DNA of 64,000 nt, from assembly GCA_027490195.1 (NCBI GenBank), contig JAIXYN010000048.1, forward strand, positions 19,124 through 83,123, given 5' to 3'. Below the pieces are notes generated by a model. It was not told the DNA's origin, ran no database searches, and saw only the letters and a program-made list of their open reading frames with translations. Positions 54,169 through 62,236 of this stretch are shown here, in pieces. Position numbers and translations under genes: made by a program. The number at the start of each line of letters is the position of its first letter. Positions within the stretch are counted from its first letter, which is position 1. The DNA is from Verrucomicrobiaceae bacterium (GTDB lineage Bacteria > Verrucomicrobiota > Verrucomicrobiia > Verrucomicrobiales > Verrucomicrobiaceae).

Positions 54169-54786
54169 ATGCCAACGATCGACCACGAGAACAGGCTGCG
54201 CGCTGCGGGTTTTCGCATCGTGGCAGGGATTGACGAAGCCGGCCGCGGCCCGCTCGCCGGTCCCGTGTGTGTGGCGGCGGTGGTGCTGCCGGACGATTTT
54301 ACACACGCCCTGCTCAACGATTCCAAGCAGCTCAGCGAATTGAAGCGCGAACGGCTGTATGAAGAGATCACCGGTGACTCACGCATCCGCTGGCACTGTG
54401 TGAGCATCCAGCCCGATGAAATTGACCGCATCAACATCCTCCAAGCGACGTGGGAAGGCATGCGACGTGCCGCGCTGGGGTTGCAGCCTGTGCCTGATGC
54501 GGCTCTTATCGACGGCAAGCCGGTCAAAAATTTCCCCCTGCATCAGGTCGCCTTGGTCAAAGGTGACAGCCTCAGTTACTCCATCGCGGCCGCCAGCATC
54601 ATTGCCAAGGTCACACGGGATCGCCTCATGGTGGAGATGGCGCGGCAGCATCCTGAATACGGTTTTGAAATTCACAAAGGCTATCCTACTCCTGCACATC
54701 TGGCGGCTTTGAAGCAGCATGGCCCCTGTCCGCATCATCGGCGCAGTTTCAGACCTGTGGCTCAGCTTGAACTCGATCTTGCATGA
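54169..54786 (+). CDS. rnhB: Ribonuclease HII
   Basis: A 205-residue RNase HII, which removes ribonucleotides and RNA primers from DNA. The active site is seen in GIDEAGRGPLAGPV (first Asp, Glu), LIDGKPVKN (third acidic residue) and SIIAKVTRDRLM (last Asp). The HKGYPTPAH and HRRSFRP motifs near the end are conserved. Its stop overlaps the start of the yraN-like gene, a common arrangement. Confidence 0.97.
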   Translation: MPTIDHENRLRAAGFRIVAGIDEAGRGPLAGPVCVAAVVLPDDFTHALLNDSKQLSELKRERLYEEITGDSRIRWHCVSIQPDEIDRINILQATWEGMRRAALGLQPVPDAALIDGKPVKNFPLHQVALVKGDSLSYSIAAASIIAKVTRDRLMVEMARQHPEYGFEIHKGYPTPAHLAALKQHGPCPHHRRSFRPVAQLELDLA

Positions 54787-55313
54787 AGCGGTTCTTCTTC
54801 CGGTCTCAAAGTCTGTGGCGCTGGCTGCGGCGGCGGGTCACGGGAGATGTGCGGGTGCGTGGAGCGGCGCTCTGGCTGCGCGCACGACCTCTGTCCTTGT
54901 TTCATCGCCGTCTCGTCGGACGAAAAATGGACAGCAAGGAAATAGGAGACATGGGCGAAATCATCGCTGCGCGCTGGCTCTCAAGGCATGGCCGCAAGGT
55001 GCTTCATCGCAATTACCGAGGGGCAAATCGCGGTGAGGTGGACATCGTCGCTCGACATCGCAATGTGCTCACATTCATTGAGGTGAAATCCCGCACCAGC
55101 ACCGCCTTTGGTCGTCCTGCCGACGCCGTGGGGCCTGACAAGCAGCGCCTCATCCAGCGCGGTGCCATGGACTGGCTGCGGCTGCTTGGCAATCCGCGCA
55201 TCCAGTTTCGCTTCGACATTGCCGAGGTCATCCTCATCGAGGGCGAGCTGCCGCGCGTCCACATCATCGAAAATGCTTTCCAGATGCCGGACAAATCCAT
55301 GGCTGGGCGGTGA
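54783..55313 (+). CDS. YraN/UPF0102 nuclease-fold protein
   Basis: A 176-residue protein. Residues 50-165 are the UPF0102 domain, a restriction-endonuclease-like fold, with GDMGEIIAARWL, GEVDIVARH and FIEVKSRTS making an E-D-ExK site. The first 48 residues are a basic, Trp/Arg-rich extension (RSQSLWRWLRRRV) not common in the family. If the internal ATG at 54927 (MDSKEIG) were used, the protein would have the usual length of about 128. The start at 54783 overlaps rnhB. Confidence 0.88.
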   Translation: MKRFFFRSQSLWRWLRRRVTGDVRVRGAALWLRARPLSLFHRRLVGRKMDSKEIGDMGEIIAARWLSRHGRKVLHRNYRGANRGEVDIVARHRNVLTFIEVKSRTSTAFGRPADAVGPDKQRLIQRGAMDWLRLLGNPRIQFRFDIAEVILIEGELPRVHIIENAFQMPDKSMAGR

Positions 55314-55394
55314 ATCATAAGTGACGATTTTGACAGTTTAAGGCCTCCACCTTGCCTCGGCGTCACTGGTGCTTATGAAACCTTATCACTTTTC

Positions 55395-56000
55395 ATGCAG
55401 CCAGTCGCAACTTCCACCTCAGCCGCCAATCTCCTCGGCACCGTAACCACCCTCGTGCAGGACACACAGGTGGACGTCACACGCTTGATTTACATGCTTT
55501 ATCAGGATGTTGAGCAGCAGATCAACCGGGCAGATTTGAAAGCCCAACTCACGCTGAGCACTTCCGCCGTCTTGATGGCCATGATCGTGAACATGGGGCC
55601 AGGGCTGGATTTGCGTGGCTGGGCGCACATGCTCCATTTTGAGTATGCCGTGCTGGCGTTGTACGCCGTGTTCATCGTTTGCATGAGCTTTGCTTTTGGT
55701 CGTGGCATCGCTGCCGCTTTCCCACGTGCGGTGAAAAAAGCTCCGGATACGAACCGGCATCCCAACCTCTATTTCTCAGGCCAGATCGCCAAAATTCCGG
55801 GGGATGAATATGCAGATTTGTTCTGCCGGCAGTCGAACGATGGGGTCAAACGCTCTGTGCTGGGGCAGGTTCATTCCAAGTGCATTGTCCTGGAGGCCAA
55901 GCTTCACAATGTGCGCAAAGGCATGACCTATCTGCTCTTGGCGCTGGGAATTTGGATTGTTGCACGTCTGATACTCCTGGTTGGCCACGGCTTTGACTGA
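55395..56000 (+). CDS. Pycsar effector-like (PycTM, DUF5706) membrane protein
   Basis: A 201-residue membrane protein resembling the PycTM/DUF5706 family, effectors that respond to cyclic UMP or CMP and damage the membrane in anti-phage Pycsar systems. Match points: an N-terminal helix ending in RADLKAQLTL (family: aDtKA), two membrane helices (STSAVLMAMIVNM and EYAVLALYAVFIVCMSFAF), then NLYFSGQIAKIPGDEYADLF (family: FfG.ia....eY) and a final helix after HSKCIVLEAKLHNVRKGM. No PycC cyclase is in the window. It precedes dhaK by about 95 bp. Confidence 0.72.
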   Translation: MQPVATSTSAANLLGTVTTLVQDTQVDVTRLIYMLYQDVEQQINRADLKAQLTLSTSAVLMAMIVNMGPGLDLRGWAHMLHFEYAVLALYAVFIVCMSFAFGRGIAAAFPRAVKKAPDTNRHPNLYFSGQIAKIPGDEYADLFCRQSNDGVKRSVLGQVHSKCIVLEAKLHNVRKGMTYLLLALGIWIVARLILLVGHGFD

Positions 56001-56095
56001 GTGGGGCAGGAGGTGGAAGGGTGGCAATCGGCTTTGACAGGCCCGGTGCACGCCGTAAAAATGGCGTTTCTTTTCCAACCCAGACGATTCAAACC

Positions 56096-57109
56096 ATGAG
56101 CCACGCCAATCCTGCCAAGAAGATCATCAACAATCCGCTGAAGTGCGCCGACGAACTCTTTGAAGGTCTCGTGCTTGCCTATGATGGCAAGGCTCGCCGC
56201 GTCGGCACGCGTTCCATCGTCATGAATGATCTCCGACCGGACGCGCCGGCGTTGCTTGTGGGTGGTGGTGCCGGGCACGAGCCGATCTATCATGGCCTCG
56301 TTGGCAAAGGCATGGCCGATGGTGCTGCCGTGGGGGAGATTTTCGCCGCGCCACCTCCGGACATCGTGCTGGAAGCCGCCCAGGCCGTGAACCGTGGCAA
56401 GGGAGTGCTCTTTCTCTACGGAAACTATGCCGGGGATGTGATGAACTTCGACATTGGCGCGGAACTCGCGGCGGACGAAGGCATCACTGTGAAAACCGTG
56501 ATCATCGCCGACGACGTGTGCTCGGCTCCTCTTGATCAGAAGCAAAACCGCCGTGGCGTGGCCGGTCTCGTGCCGATCACCAAGATCGCCGGTGCTGCCG
56601 CGCAGACCGTCGATTCCCTGGATGAACTCGCCCGCATCGCGCAAAAGGCCTGCGACCACACGCGCACCGTCGGCGTCTCCACCAAGCCCGGCAGTATCCC
56701 CGCCACCGGCAAGCCCACCTTTGAACTGGCAGACGATGTGATCGGCCTCGGCATGGGCATCCACGGTGAAAAGGGCGTCGGGCTCATCCCGATGTGCACG
56801 GCGGATGAACTGGCGGCCAAGATTCTTGACCTGCTTTTTGCCGACGATCTGGCGCTTGTCGCCGGAGATGAAATCGTGTTCTTCATCAACAGCCTAGGCT
56901 CCACCCACATGATGGAACTGCTCATCCTCTTGCGCGGCGCGAAGCCCATCCTCGACGCTCGCGGCATCAAGATTCACCAGACCATCGTTGATAACATCGT
57001 CACCTGCCAGGAGATGGCCGGCGTGAGCTTCAGCATCACCAAGCTGGATGCCGAACTGAAAACACTCTGGGACATGCCCTGCGAAAGCGTTGGCTACACC
57101 AAACTGTAA
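56096..57109 (+). CDS. dhaK: Dihydroxyacetone kinase subunit DhaK
   Basis: A 337-residue DhaK, the substrate-binding subunit of PTS- or ATP-dependent dihydroxyacetone kinase. It shows GGGAGHEPIYHGLVGKGM, FLYGNYAGDVMNF (nearly complete GNY.GD.MNF motif), IADDVCSAP, RRGVAGLVPITKIAGA and GLGMGIHGEKG. ATG at 56096 is chosen; the extension upstream is not family-like. It is followed by a small cyclic-nucleotide-binding gene. DhaL is encoded 1.6 kb downstream, separated by other genes. No DhaM was found, so the phosphate donor is uncertain. Confidence 0.93.
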   Translation: MSHANPAKKIINNPLKCADELFEGLVLAYDGKARRVGTRSIVMNDLRPDAPALLVGGGAGHEPIYHGLVGKGMADGAAVGEIFAAPPPDIVLEAAQAVNRGKGVLFLYGNYAGDVMNFDIGAELAADEGITVKTVIIADDVCSAPLDQKQNRRGVAGLVPITKIAGAAAQTVDSLDELARIAQKACDHTRTVGVSTKPGSIPATGKPTFELADDVIGLGMGIHGEKGVGLIPMCTADELAAKILDLLFADDLALVAGDEIVFFINSLGSTHMMELLILLRGAKPILDARGIKIHQTIVDNIVTCQEMAGVSFSITKLDAELKTLWDMPCESVGYTKL

Positions 57110-57122
57110 ACCTGCTCATGCC

Positions 57123-57485
57123 ATGAAACTCCCCGAAGTCTTCGCCAGTCCGGCTAACGTGCGGTCCGTTCTGCAAGGAACCCCCATCTTTAATGCCGGC
57201 GACGACTCCGGGGAGATGTTCGTGGTGCAGAGCGGGGAGGTGGACATCGTCATCAAAGGCGTCGTTGTCGAGACCGTGGGCCCCGAAGGGTTCTTCGGCG
57301 AAATCTCCCTCATCGAAGATTCTGAACGCTCCGCCGATGCCATCGCCCGAACCGACTGCAAGCTCCTGCCCGTGAACCGGCATCACTTCCTCTACATGGT
57401 CGATGAGATGCCGCAGTTTGCCCTGCACGTCATGAAAGGCATGGCCGACCGGCTGCGCAAGGCGGACAAACGGGCGGAGGTGTAA
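57123..57485 (+). CDS. Single cyclic-nucleotide-binding domain protein
   Basis: A 120-residue stand-alone cNMP-binding (CAP_ED) domain. The roll is seen in GTPIFNAGDDSGEMFVVQSGEVDI and the phosphate cassette region in GPEGFFGEISLIEDSERSADAIA, where FGEISL and the following RSAD match the core PBC motif (FGE.al....RsAt). The usual Arg of the cassette is at ERSAD. There is no DNA-binding or other domain. It starts 13 bp after dhaK, so it is in the same transcript and may sense a cyclic nucleotide for this operon. Confidence 0.88.
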   Translation: MKLPEVFASPANVRSVLQGTPIFNAGDDSGEMFVVQSGEVDIVIKGVVVETVGPEGFFGEISLIEDSERSADAIARTDCKLLPVNRHHFLYMVDEMPQFALHVMKGMADRLRKADKRAEV

Positions 57486-57501
57486 GGTTGAAATCGGCGG
57501 A

Positions 57502-57795
57502 ATGAGTCATATTTTTGACAGCATGAACTCAGCGACCACAACCGAGGCTGGCATTTTAAGCCGCCTCATTCAGCCGGGCACGGGTGGCTGGGACAAGGCT
57601 GCGGCTAGCGCCATTTTGAGTTTTTCGTTCTCGGAGGATGATCGGGAGCGGATGCTGGCGCTTCTGGAGAAAGCCAAAGCGGCTGAACTTGACGAGGCCG
57701 AGCAAACAGAACTCAAGAGCTTCCAAAAAGCCGGTCGGACGTTGGAACTGATGAAGGCCCGTGCGCGCATCTCTTTGCAACAGGCTGCTGCGTGA
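57502..57795 (+). CDS. Small conserved-looking protein of unknown function
   Basis: A 97-residue soluble, helical protein (FSEDDRERMLALLEKAKAAELDEAEQTEL, ending KARISLQQ). It recalls small proteins found in cyanobacteria and Planctomycetota that precede HNH endonuclease genes, but no intact HNH gene follows here. It has GGCGGA five bases upstream of the ATG. It is 16 bp after the cyclic-nucleotide-binding gene, on the same strand. Confidence 0.6.
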   Translation: MSHIFDSMNSATTTEAGILSRLIQPGTGGWDKAAASAILSFSFSEDDRERMLALLEKAKAAELDEAEQTELKSFQKAGRTLELMKARARISLQQAAA

Positions 57796-57995
57796 GTCAT
57801 GCCGAGACCGTCACGCGAGCTTGAACGGCAAGAGGCGAAATGTCTGGCTGGAATGGCGCTCTGCTGAAGCAAGCGCTCCACGAGTGCGGATGTATCACGC
57901 CGCATCTGGCCCGGCCAGTAGAGCACTTCTGAAAATGATTGCTTGGCAGATGTATCTAAAATGATACACTGTCAGTTAAGTAAGCTTTCCCATCC
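57796..57995. other. Spacer before the toxin-antitoxin pair
   Basis: This 200-bp gap holds no recognisable gene. It is A/T-richer at its right end (AAAATGATACACTGTCAGTTAAG), where the promoter of the toxin-antitoxin pair probably lies. Confidence 0.4.
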
Positions 57996-58352
57996 GTGCC
58001 TGCACCAAGCCCGCTGCCTCTAATCTTTTATTGCTCATCTTCCGGCAATGAACCCGTGCGAGACTGGTTGAAGGATTTGCCCGCAGACGAACGCCGCACC
58101 ATCGGCGAGGATATCAAGACTGTGCAATATCGCTGGCCGCTTGGCATGCCGCTGGTGAAAAGCCTCGGTGATGGCCTCTGGGAGATACGCTCTACTCTAC
58201 CAACACGCATTGCCCGCACCCTTTTCATTGTTCATCAGGGGGAAATCATCCTTCTGCATGGCTTCATCAAAAAGACCCAACGCACACCCTCGGAGGACAG
58301 GGCGCTCGCCCTGAAACGCAAAGATGCCTACATCAAAAACAGCAAAGGTTAA
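57996..58352 (+). CDS. HigB-type (Gp49/RelE-like) toxin
   Basis: A 118-residue toxin of the phage-derived Gp49/HigB group, which cleaves ribosome-bound mRNA. Typical strands are PVRDWLKDLPADERRTIGEDI, GDGLWEIRSTLPTRIARTLF and the last part IILLHGFIKKTQRTP followed by ALKRKD. The start is a GTG at 57996. The 3' end overlaps the antitoxin by 29 bp; the toxin-first order is that of higBA. Confidence 0.88.
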   Translation: MPAPSPLPLIFYCSSSGNEPVRDWLKDLPADERRTIGEDIKTVQYRWPLGMPLVKSLGDGLWEIRSTLPTRIARTLFIVHQGEIILLHGFIKKTQRTPSEDRALALKRKDAYIKNSKG

Positions 58353-58635
58353 GAACCCTCATCGCGGCAGCAGCTTCGACAGCTTCCTTGAAGAGGAAGG
58401 AATCCTAGAGGAAGTGGAGGCCGTGGCCGTGAAGCGTGCCATCGCGCTCAAGATTGCCGATCTCATGCAGAAAGGTGGCGTCTCGAAAGTGGCCCTGGCC
58501 CGCCGCATGTCCACCTCGCGCGCCCAGCTTGACCGCCTGCTTGATCCTGAGAATCCCAGCGTCACACTAGGCACCCTCTCTCGTGCTGCCAAGGCACTTG
58601 GAAGGCGGGTCACGCTGGAGATGGTCAAGATGTAG
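58324..58635 (+). CDS. HigA-type XRE-family antitoxin
   Basis: A 103-residue antitoxin with a lambda-repressor-like helix-turn-helix (about 45-95: ALKIADLMQKGGVSKVALARRMSTSRAQLDRLLDPEN). The first 35 residues are the part that would contact the toxin. The order and overlap with the toxin gene are as in higBA. The pair is placed between the dhaK and dhaL parts of the dihydroxyacetone kinase operon. Confidence 0.88.
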   Translation: MPTSKTAKVKNPHRGSSFDSFLEEEGILEEVEAVAVKRAIALKIADLMQKGGVSKVALARRMSTSRAQLDRLLDPENPSVTLGTLSRAAKALGRRVTLEMVKM

Positions 58636-58700
58636 CCAACTCGCACAGCGCCTCCGTTGTGATTTGACTTCGCCGCCAGCGCGCCAACAATCGCGTTCCC

Positions 58701-59336
58701 ATGCCCAAAGCCAACCTTTCCAAAGACGAAGTCAAAGCCATGCTCCTGCTCGCCTGCGAGCGCATCATTGCTGCGGAGCCGATGCTGTCCCAGGCCGATC
58801 GTGATCTCGGAGACGGGGATCATGGCATGGGCATGGAGCGCGGCATGCGTGCTGCCACGGAGAAACTCAACGCTGGCGAAGTCGAAAGCATCGAGAAAGC
58901 CTTCTCCACCGTCGGCATGGCGATGATGAGCAGCATGGGTGGCGCCAGTGGTGCGATCTTCGGCACCTTCTTCCGCAACGGCGGCAAAGCTCTCAACGGC
59001 AAAGAATCCTTCGACGCCGCAGGACTGGCCGCTTTCCTGCAGGCCGGTGTGGATGGTGTGAAGCAGCGCGGTGGTGCCGCCATTGGCGACAAAACCTGCG
59101 TGGATGCCATGGAGCCTGCCGCCACCAAGGCTGCAGAAGTCGCGGCTCAGTCCCTCCCAGATGCCATCACCGCCGTGGCCGCCGCCACCGAGGCGGGCAA
59201 AGAAGCCAGCAAAGCCATGGTGGCCAAGTTTGGGCGCGCCAAGACGCTCGGCGAGGCCTGCATTGGTTTCCCTGATGCTGGAGCCTGCTCCGTGGTGGTG
59301 ATCATCACCGCCTTCCGCGATTTCATCGTGGCCTGA
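58701..59336 (+). CDS. dhaL: Dihydroxyacetone kinase subunit DhaL
   Basis: A 211-residue DhaL, the nucleotide-binding subunit. The metal-binding motif DRDLGDGDHG is near residues 33-42. GMAMMSSMGGASGAIFGTFF and the GDKTCVDAMEPA segment are family hallmarks. It is separated from dhaK by a cyclic-nucleotide-binding gene, a small gene and the toxin-antitoxin pair. The last 20 bp of the gene are repeated at 59582-59601, flanking an inserted element. Confidence 0.93.
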   Translation: MPKANLSKDEVKAMLLLACERIIAAEPMLSQADRDLGDGDHGMGMERGMRAATEKLNAGEVESIEKAFSTVGMAMMSSMGGASGAIFGTFFRNGGKALNGKESFDAAGLAAFLQAGVDGVKQRGGAAIGDKTCVDAMEPAATKAAEVAAQSLPDAITAVAAATEAGKEASKAMVAKFGRAKTLGEACIGFPDAGACSVVVIITAFRDFIVA

Positions 59337-59601
59337 TATGTGGGGCGCTATGGAAGCGCTTCATCGTTTGCGAGTGCGCGACAGTCTTTTGGAGTGCGGT
59401 CGGGCAGATGCACGGCGCAAGCCTGTATCGAAGCTACCGCTTTCGCGAGGCAGAGTGTGTGCTATGGCCCCAGCCCATCGACCAGCTTGCAAAAGCGGCG
59501 TCGCGCCCAGGCTTGCCGCCGCACTCCAAGACGCTGCCGCGCTCTCGTGAGCTCTGGTGCTTACCCCACAACCCAAGAGCTCGATTTCATCGTGGCCTGA
59601 T
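59318..59601. mobile_element. 244-bp MITE-like element flanked by 20-bp direct repeats
   Basis: The 20-bp sequence CGATTTCATCGTGGCCTGAT occurs at 59318-59337 and again at 59582-59601. Between them are 244 bp with inverted subunits: TTTTGGAGTGCGGTCGGGCA near the left and CGCACTCCAAGACGCTGCCG near the right, plus ATGTGGGG and CCCCACAA close to the ends. It carries no gene. The direct repeats span the stop codons of both dhaL and the convergent menD gene, so the element appears to have inserted there by duplicating a site. Confidence 0.75.
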
Positions 59602-61119
59602 CACTGGCTTCTGCCAGTCCTTCCAGAACGCCTCCGTGTGCAGCGGGTCTGGGCGGATTTCGATCACCATGGGCATCGGCAGCAGATCTTCGAGATCGTT
59701 TACATCATCGGTCTGGAGATACTCCATGCCCCATAGCTGCGCCCAGGGCTCAAAGCTTAACGAGTGACGGTTTTCGATCACGTTGCGTGCGGCTTCTGGG
59801 AGGGCGCGCATGCTGGCCACGCGGGAGAAAATTTTGCCGCCGCCGTTGTTGATTACCACGATGCGCAACTGGGGGTGATCCATCTGGGCAATGACCCACG
59901 GAGCGGCGAGATCATACAGCGCGCTCAGATCCCCGAGGATCAGCCAGCATTCTCCGGCATGCACCGCGCTGGTGCCAAGGAAGGTCGAAACGAGGCCGTC
60001 GATGCCGTTGGCTCCACGGTTCGCAAAAAACTCCACGCCCGGCTTCGTCGTCTGCAGCGCCAGATTGAATTCGCGAATCGGCAGGCTGTTGCCCAGAAAC
60101 ACCCGCGAACCTGCGGGAATGGCCTTCGCGATTTTGCTCACCCAGGCCGGCTCGGACTCCGGGAATTTTTCGAAGTCAGGCTCAAAGCGCAGAATGCCGC
60201 AGGGCGGATCGACGCAGGTCAACTGCGTGCTGCGAATGTTCTCCCACGCCAGCGTTTCCACATTCTCCGTCCGCGCGAGTCCGCTGAAGCCTGTGCGGGT
60301 GATGTTGGTGACCTTGATCTTCGGCAGATCCTCCAGATCCCGCCACCAGCGCCACGAAGGCACCGCACCGATGCGCAGCACATGGGCCGGGCGTGCGGAT
60401 TGCAGCGCCCGTTCACCACCGGGAATCAGCAGCGGCTGCAGCTCAGGGAAGCGATGCAGATTCGAGGTGGCTTCGGCGATGATCGGTACACCAAGCCGGG
60501 CCAGAAAGGCGGCTGCATGGGCGGCGTCTTGATAATGCATGCCCGCTGCCAGCACCAGATCACATTGCAGAGAGCAAAGCTGACCTTCCTCAGAGGCTGA
60601 TAGCGGAGGGGCGGCAGAAAAATCGACGCCAGCCACGTTCGTTTCCAGCGGTTCATCCAGGCACACATTGAGGTGCATTGGCCCGTCGGAGCAGTGGCCT
60701 TCGTGGGATTCATCCGTGGCATCCCAGTCGCCCACCATGGTCGCATAAGCGCCAAACAATCCCGCCTGCTCAATGGCCTGCGGAGCCCCGCTGCCTCGGT
60801 ATCTTTTCGGGCGGTCCGCCGTCACCAGCACCAGCGGCAGATTTTGATAATGTGCTTCGATCGCCGCCGGCAGGAGTTCTGCCGCCGCAGTGCCTGACGT
60901 CGTCACCACAGCCACAGGCTTGCGGTCGGCCATGATGCGGCCCAGCGCGAAAAAGGCCGCGCTGCGTTCTTCAAAGAAATTCCAGATCTTTACGCCGCTG
61001 CTCGCCAGCAGGGCGGACACCAGAGGCGCATTGCGCGCACCGGCGGCGACGCAAACTTCCCGCACCCCGAGGTAGGCGATGGTGTGCAGGGTTTGTTGAA
61101 TAAGCTGGGTCTGCGTCAT
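59587..61119 (-). CDS. menD: MenD, SEPHCHC synthase (menaquinone biosynthesis)
   Basis: A 510-residue thiamine-diphosphate enzyme that makes SEPHCHC from isochorismate and 2-oxoglutarate. Features are VAAGARNAPLVSALL (family G-S-R-S-A-P-L, here G-A-R-N), WNFFEERSAAFFALG with the cofactor-activating Glu, TTSGTAAAELLPA, VEFFANRGANGIDG and the metal loop GDLSALYD...VINNGGGKIF. It is a little short (family about 550). Its start overlaps the menF stop (ATGA), so the two are coupled. The GA-RN change in a substrate-site motif is unusual. Confidence 0.9.
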   Translation of the reverse strand: MTQTQLIQQTLHTIAYLGVREVCVAAGARNAPLVSALLASSGVKIWNFFEERSAAFFALGRIMADRKPVAVVTTSGTAAAELLPAAIEAHYQNLPLVLVTADRPKRYRGSGAPQAIEQAGLFGAYATMVGDWDATDESHEGHCSDGPMHLNVCLDEPLETNVAGVDFSAAPPLSASEEGQLCSLQCDLVLAAGMHYQDAAHAAAFLARLGVPIIAEATSNLHRFPELQPLLIPGGERALQSARPAHVLRIGAVPSWRWWRDLEDLPKIKVTNITRTGFSGLARTENVETLAWENIRSTQLTCVDPPCGILRFEPDFEKFPESEPAWVSKIAKAIPAGSRVFLGNSLPIREFNLALQTTKPGVEFFANRGANGIDGLVSTFLGTSAVHAGECWLILGDLSALYDLAAPWVIAQMDHPQLRIVVINNGGGKIFSRVASMRALPEAARNVIENRHSLSFEPWAQLWGMEYLQTDDVNDLEDLLPMPMVIEIRPDPLHTEAFWKDWQKPVIRPR

Positions 61120-62135
61120 GATTGAAGGGCAAGCAGTCTCAGCACGGCCTCGCGTTTAAGTCGCAGTTCGCGCCATTCGTGATCAAAGGCGCTGCCCCCT
61201 ACGATGCCACAGCCTGAGGGCAGGCTGATTTGATTCCCCTCCCAGCAGATGCCGCGAATGGAGACGACGATGTGCGTGGTGCCATCGGTTTCGGCAAAGC
61301 CAAACGGTGCGCCAAAAAATCCCGGCACCTTCAGCTGCTGGCGGTATTCCCGCAGTTTCTCCATCGACTCATCATCGCGCGGCAGGCAGCCCACCGCCGG
61401 TGTGGGGTGCAGCAGCGGCACCAGCTGCGCCGGATCTGCAGCAGCGTTCAGTTGCACGCTGAGTTTGGACTGAAAGTGCACGAGCCCGGAGGTCTGGCAC
61501 AAGGTGCGTGGATCGCGGGTGACGACGCCAAGAGCCTGCAACTGCTGCGTGAGGTAGCGCACCACGATTTCATGCTCCTCGATTTCCTTCACATCGGTCA
61601 AAAACGCGTCCTGATTGCCGGGCTTGGCCGTGCCCGCCAGCGCCATTGTTTCCAGTTGCTGGGCCTTCACCTGAAACAGCAGTTCGGGCGTGGCACCGAG
61701 AAAACCGCCGCCCGCATGGACATGGGCGTAGCCCCACATGTTCGCGGGTGCGTGCATGATCGCATCCAGCAGCCGCCTCGGGTCACCAGCGGTCAAAGTG
61801 CCGGATTCTGTGAGCACGGGTACCATTTTCTCTAGGCGCTTGGCCTGGACTTCGCGGCGGATGCGGCGGAAGGCCATCTTGAACCATTCCGTGGCGGGTT
61901 TAGCCCATTGAATCTGAGGCTTTTGCGAGCCGTTGAGGTGAATCCTTTCCCCGAGGCTGCCAGCGGTGATCTCATGCAGTAGCGCAGGCACTTTCCAGGG
62001 CTTGGGGTCCTTCAGGTCGAAGTCATTGATATAGAAGGCTCCCCCCGCAGCCGGCGCGGTGGCCAGCGCGGTGAAGGGGCCTTCTCCCAGCCATGCCCGC
62101 CCATCGGGCAGCCTGAACAATGCGAATTCCATCAT
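61116..62135 (-). CDS. menF: Isochorismate synthase
   Basis: A 339-residue chorismate-binding enzyme, matching isochorismate synthase, the first step of menaquinone synthesis. Motifs include GFLGATPELLFQVK, ALAGTAKPG, DVKEIEEHEIVVRYL, LHPTPAVGCLPRD, and the C-terminal FGAPFGFAE with VSIRGICWEGNQISLPSGCGIVGGS. ATG at 62135 is used; ATG at 62147 is possible, and a longer TTG start at 62177 less so. It overlaps menD and is divergent from the SIS protein gene, with about 100 bp between starts. Confidence 0.9.
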   Translation of the reverse strand: MMEFALFRLPDGRAWLGEGPFTALATAPAAGGAFYINDFDLKDPKPWKVPALLHEITAGSLGERIHLNGSQKPQIQWAKPATEWFKMAFRRIRREVQAKRLEKMVPVLTESGTLTAGDPRRLLDAIMHAPANMWGYAHVHAGGGFLGATPELLFQVKAQQLETMALAGTAKPGNQDAFLTDVKEIEEHEIVVRYLTQQLQALGVVTRDPRTLCQTSGLVHFQSKLSVQLNAAADPAQLVPLLHPTPAVGCLPRDDESMEKLREYRQQLKVPGFFGAPFGFAETDGTTHIVVSIRGICWEGNQISLPSGCGIVGGSAFDHEWRELRLKREAVLRLLALQS

Positions 62136-62236
62136 GCGATTTTGCATGCATAGTGAAACGCGCCGCGCTGCGTGCAAGATGTGAAACAGTCACATGTGAA
62201 CATCCTTCCCGCCTCGCCAGTCGAATCCTCTATTGC

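Noticed and set aside
57796..57964. A truncated HNH endonuclease after the 97-residue protein
   Set aside because: Homologous small proteins often precede an HNH gene, but no HNH motif or zinc-binding cysteines were found in any frame here.
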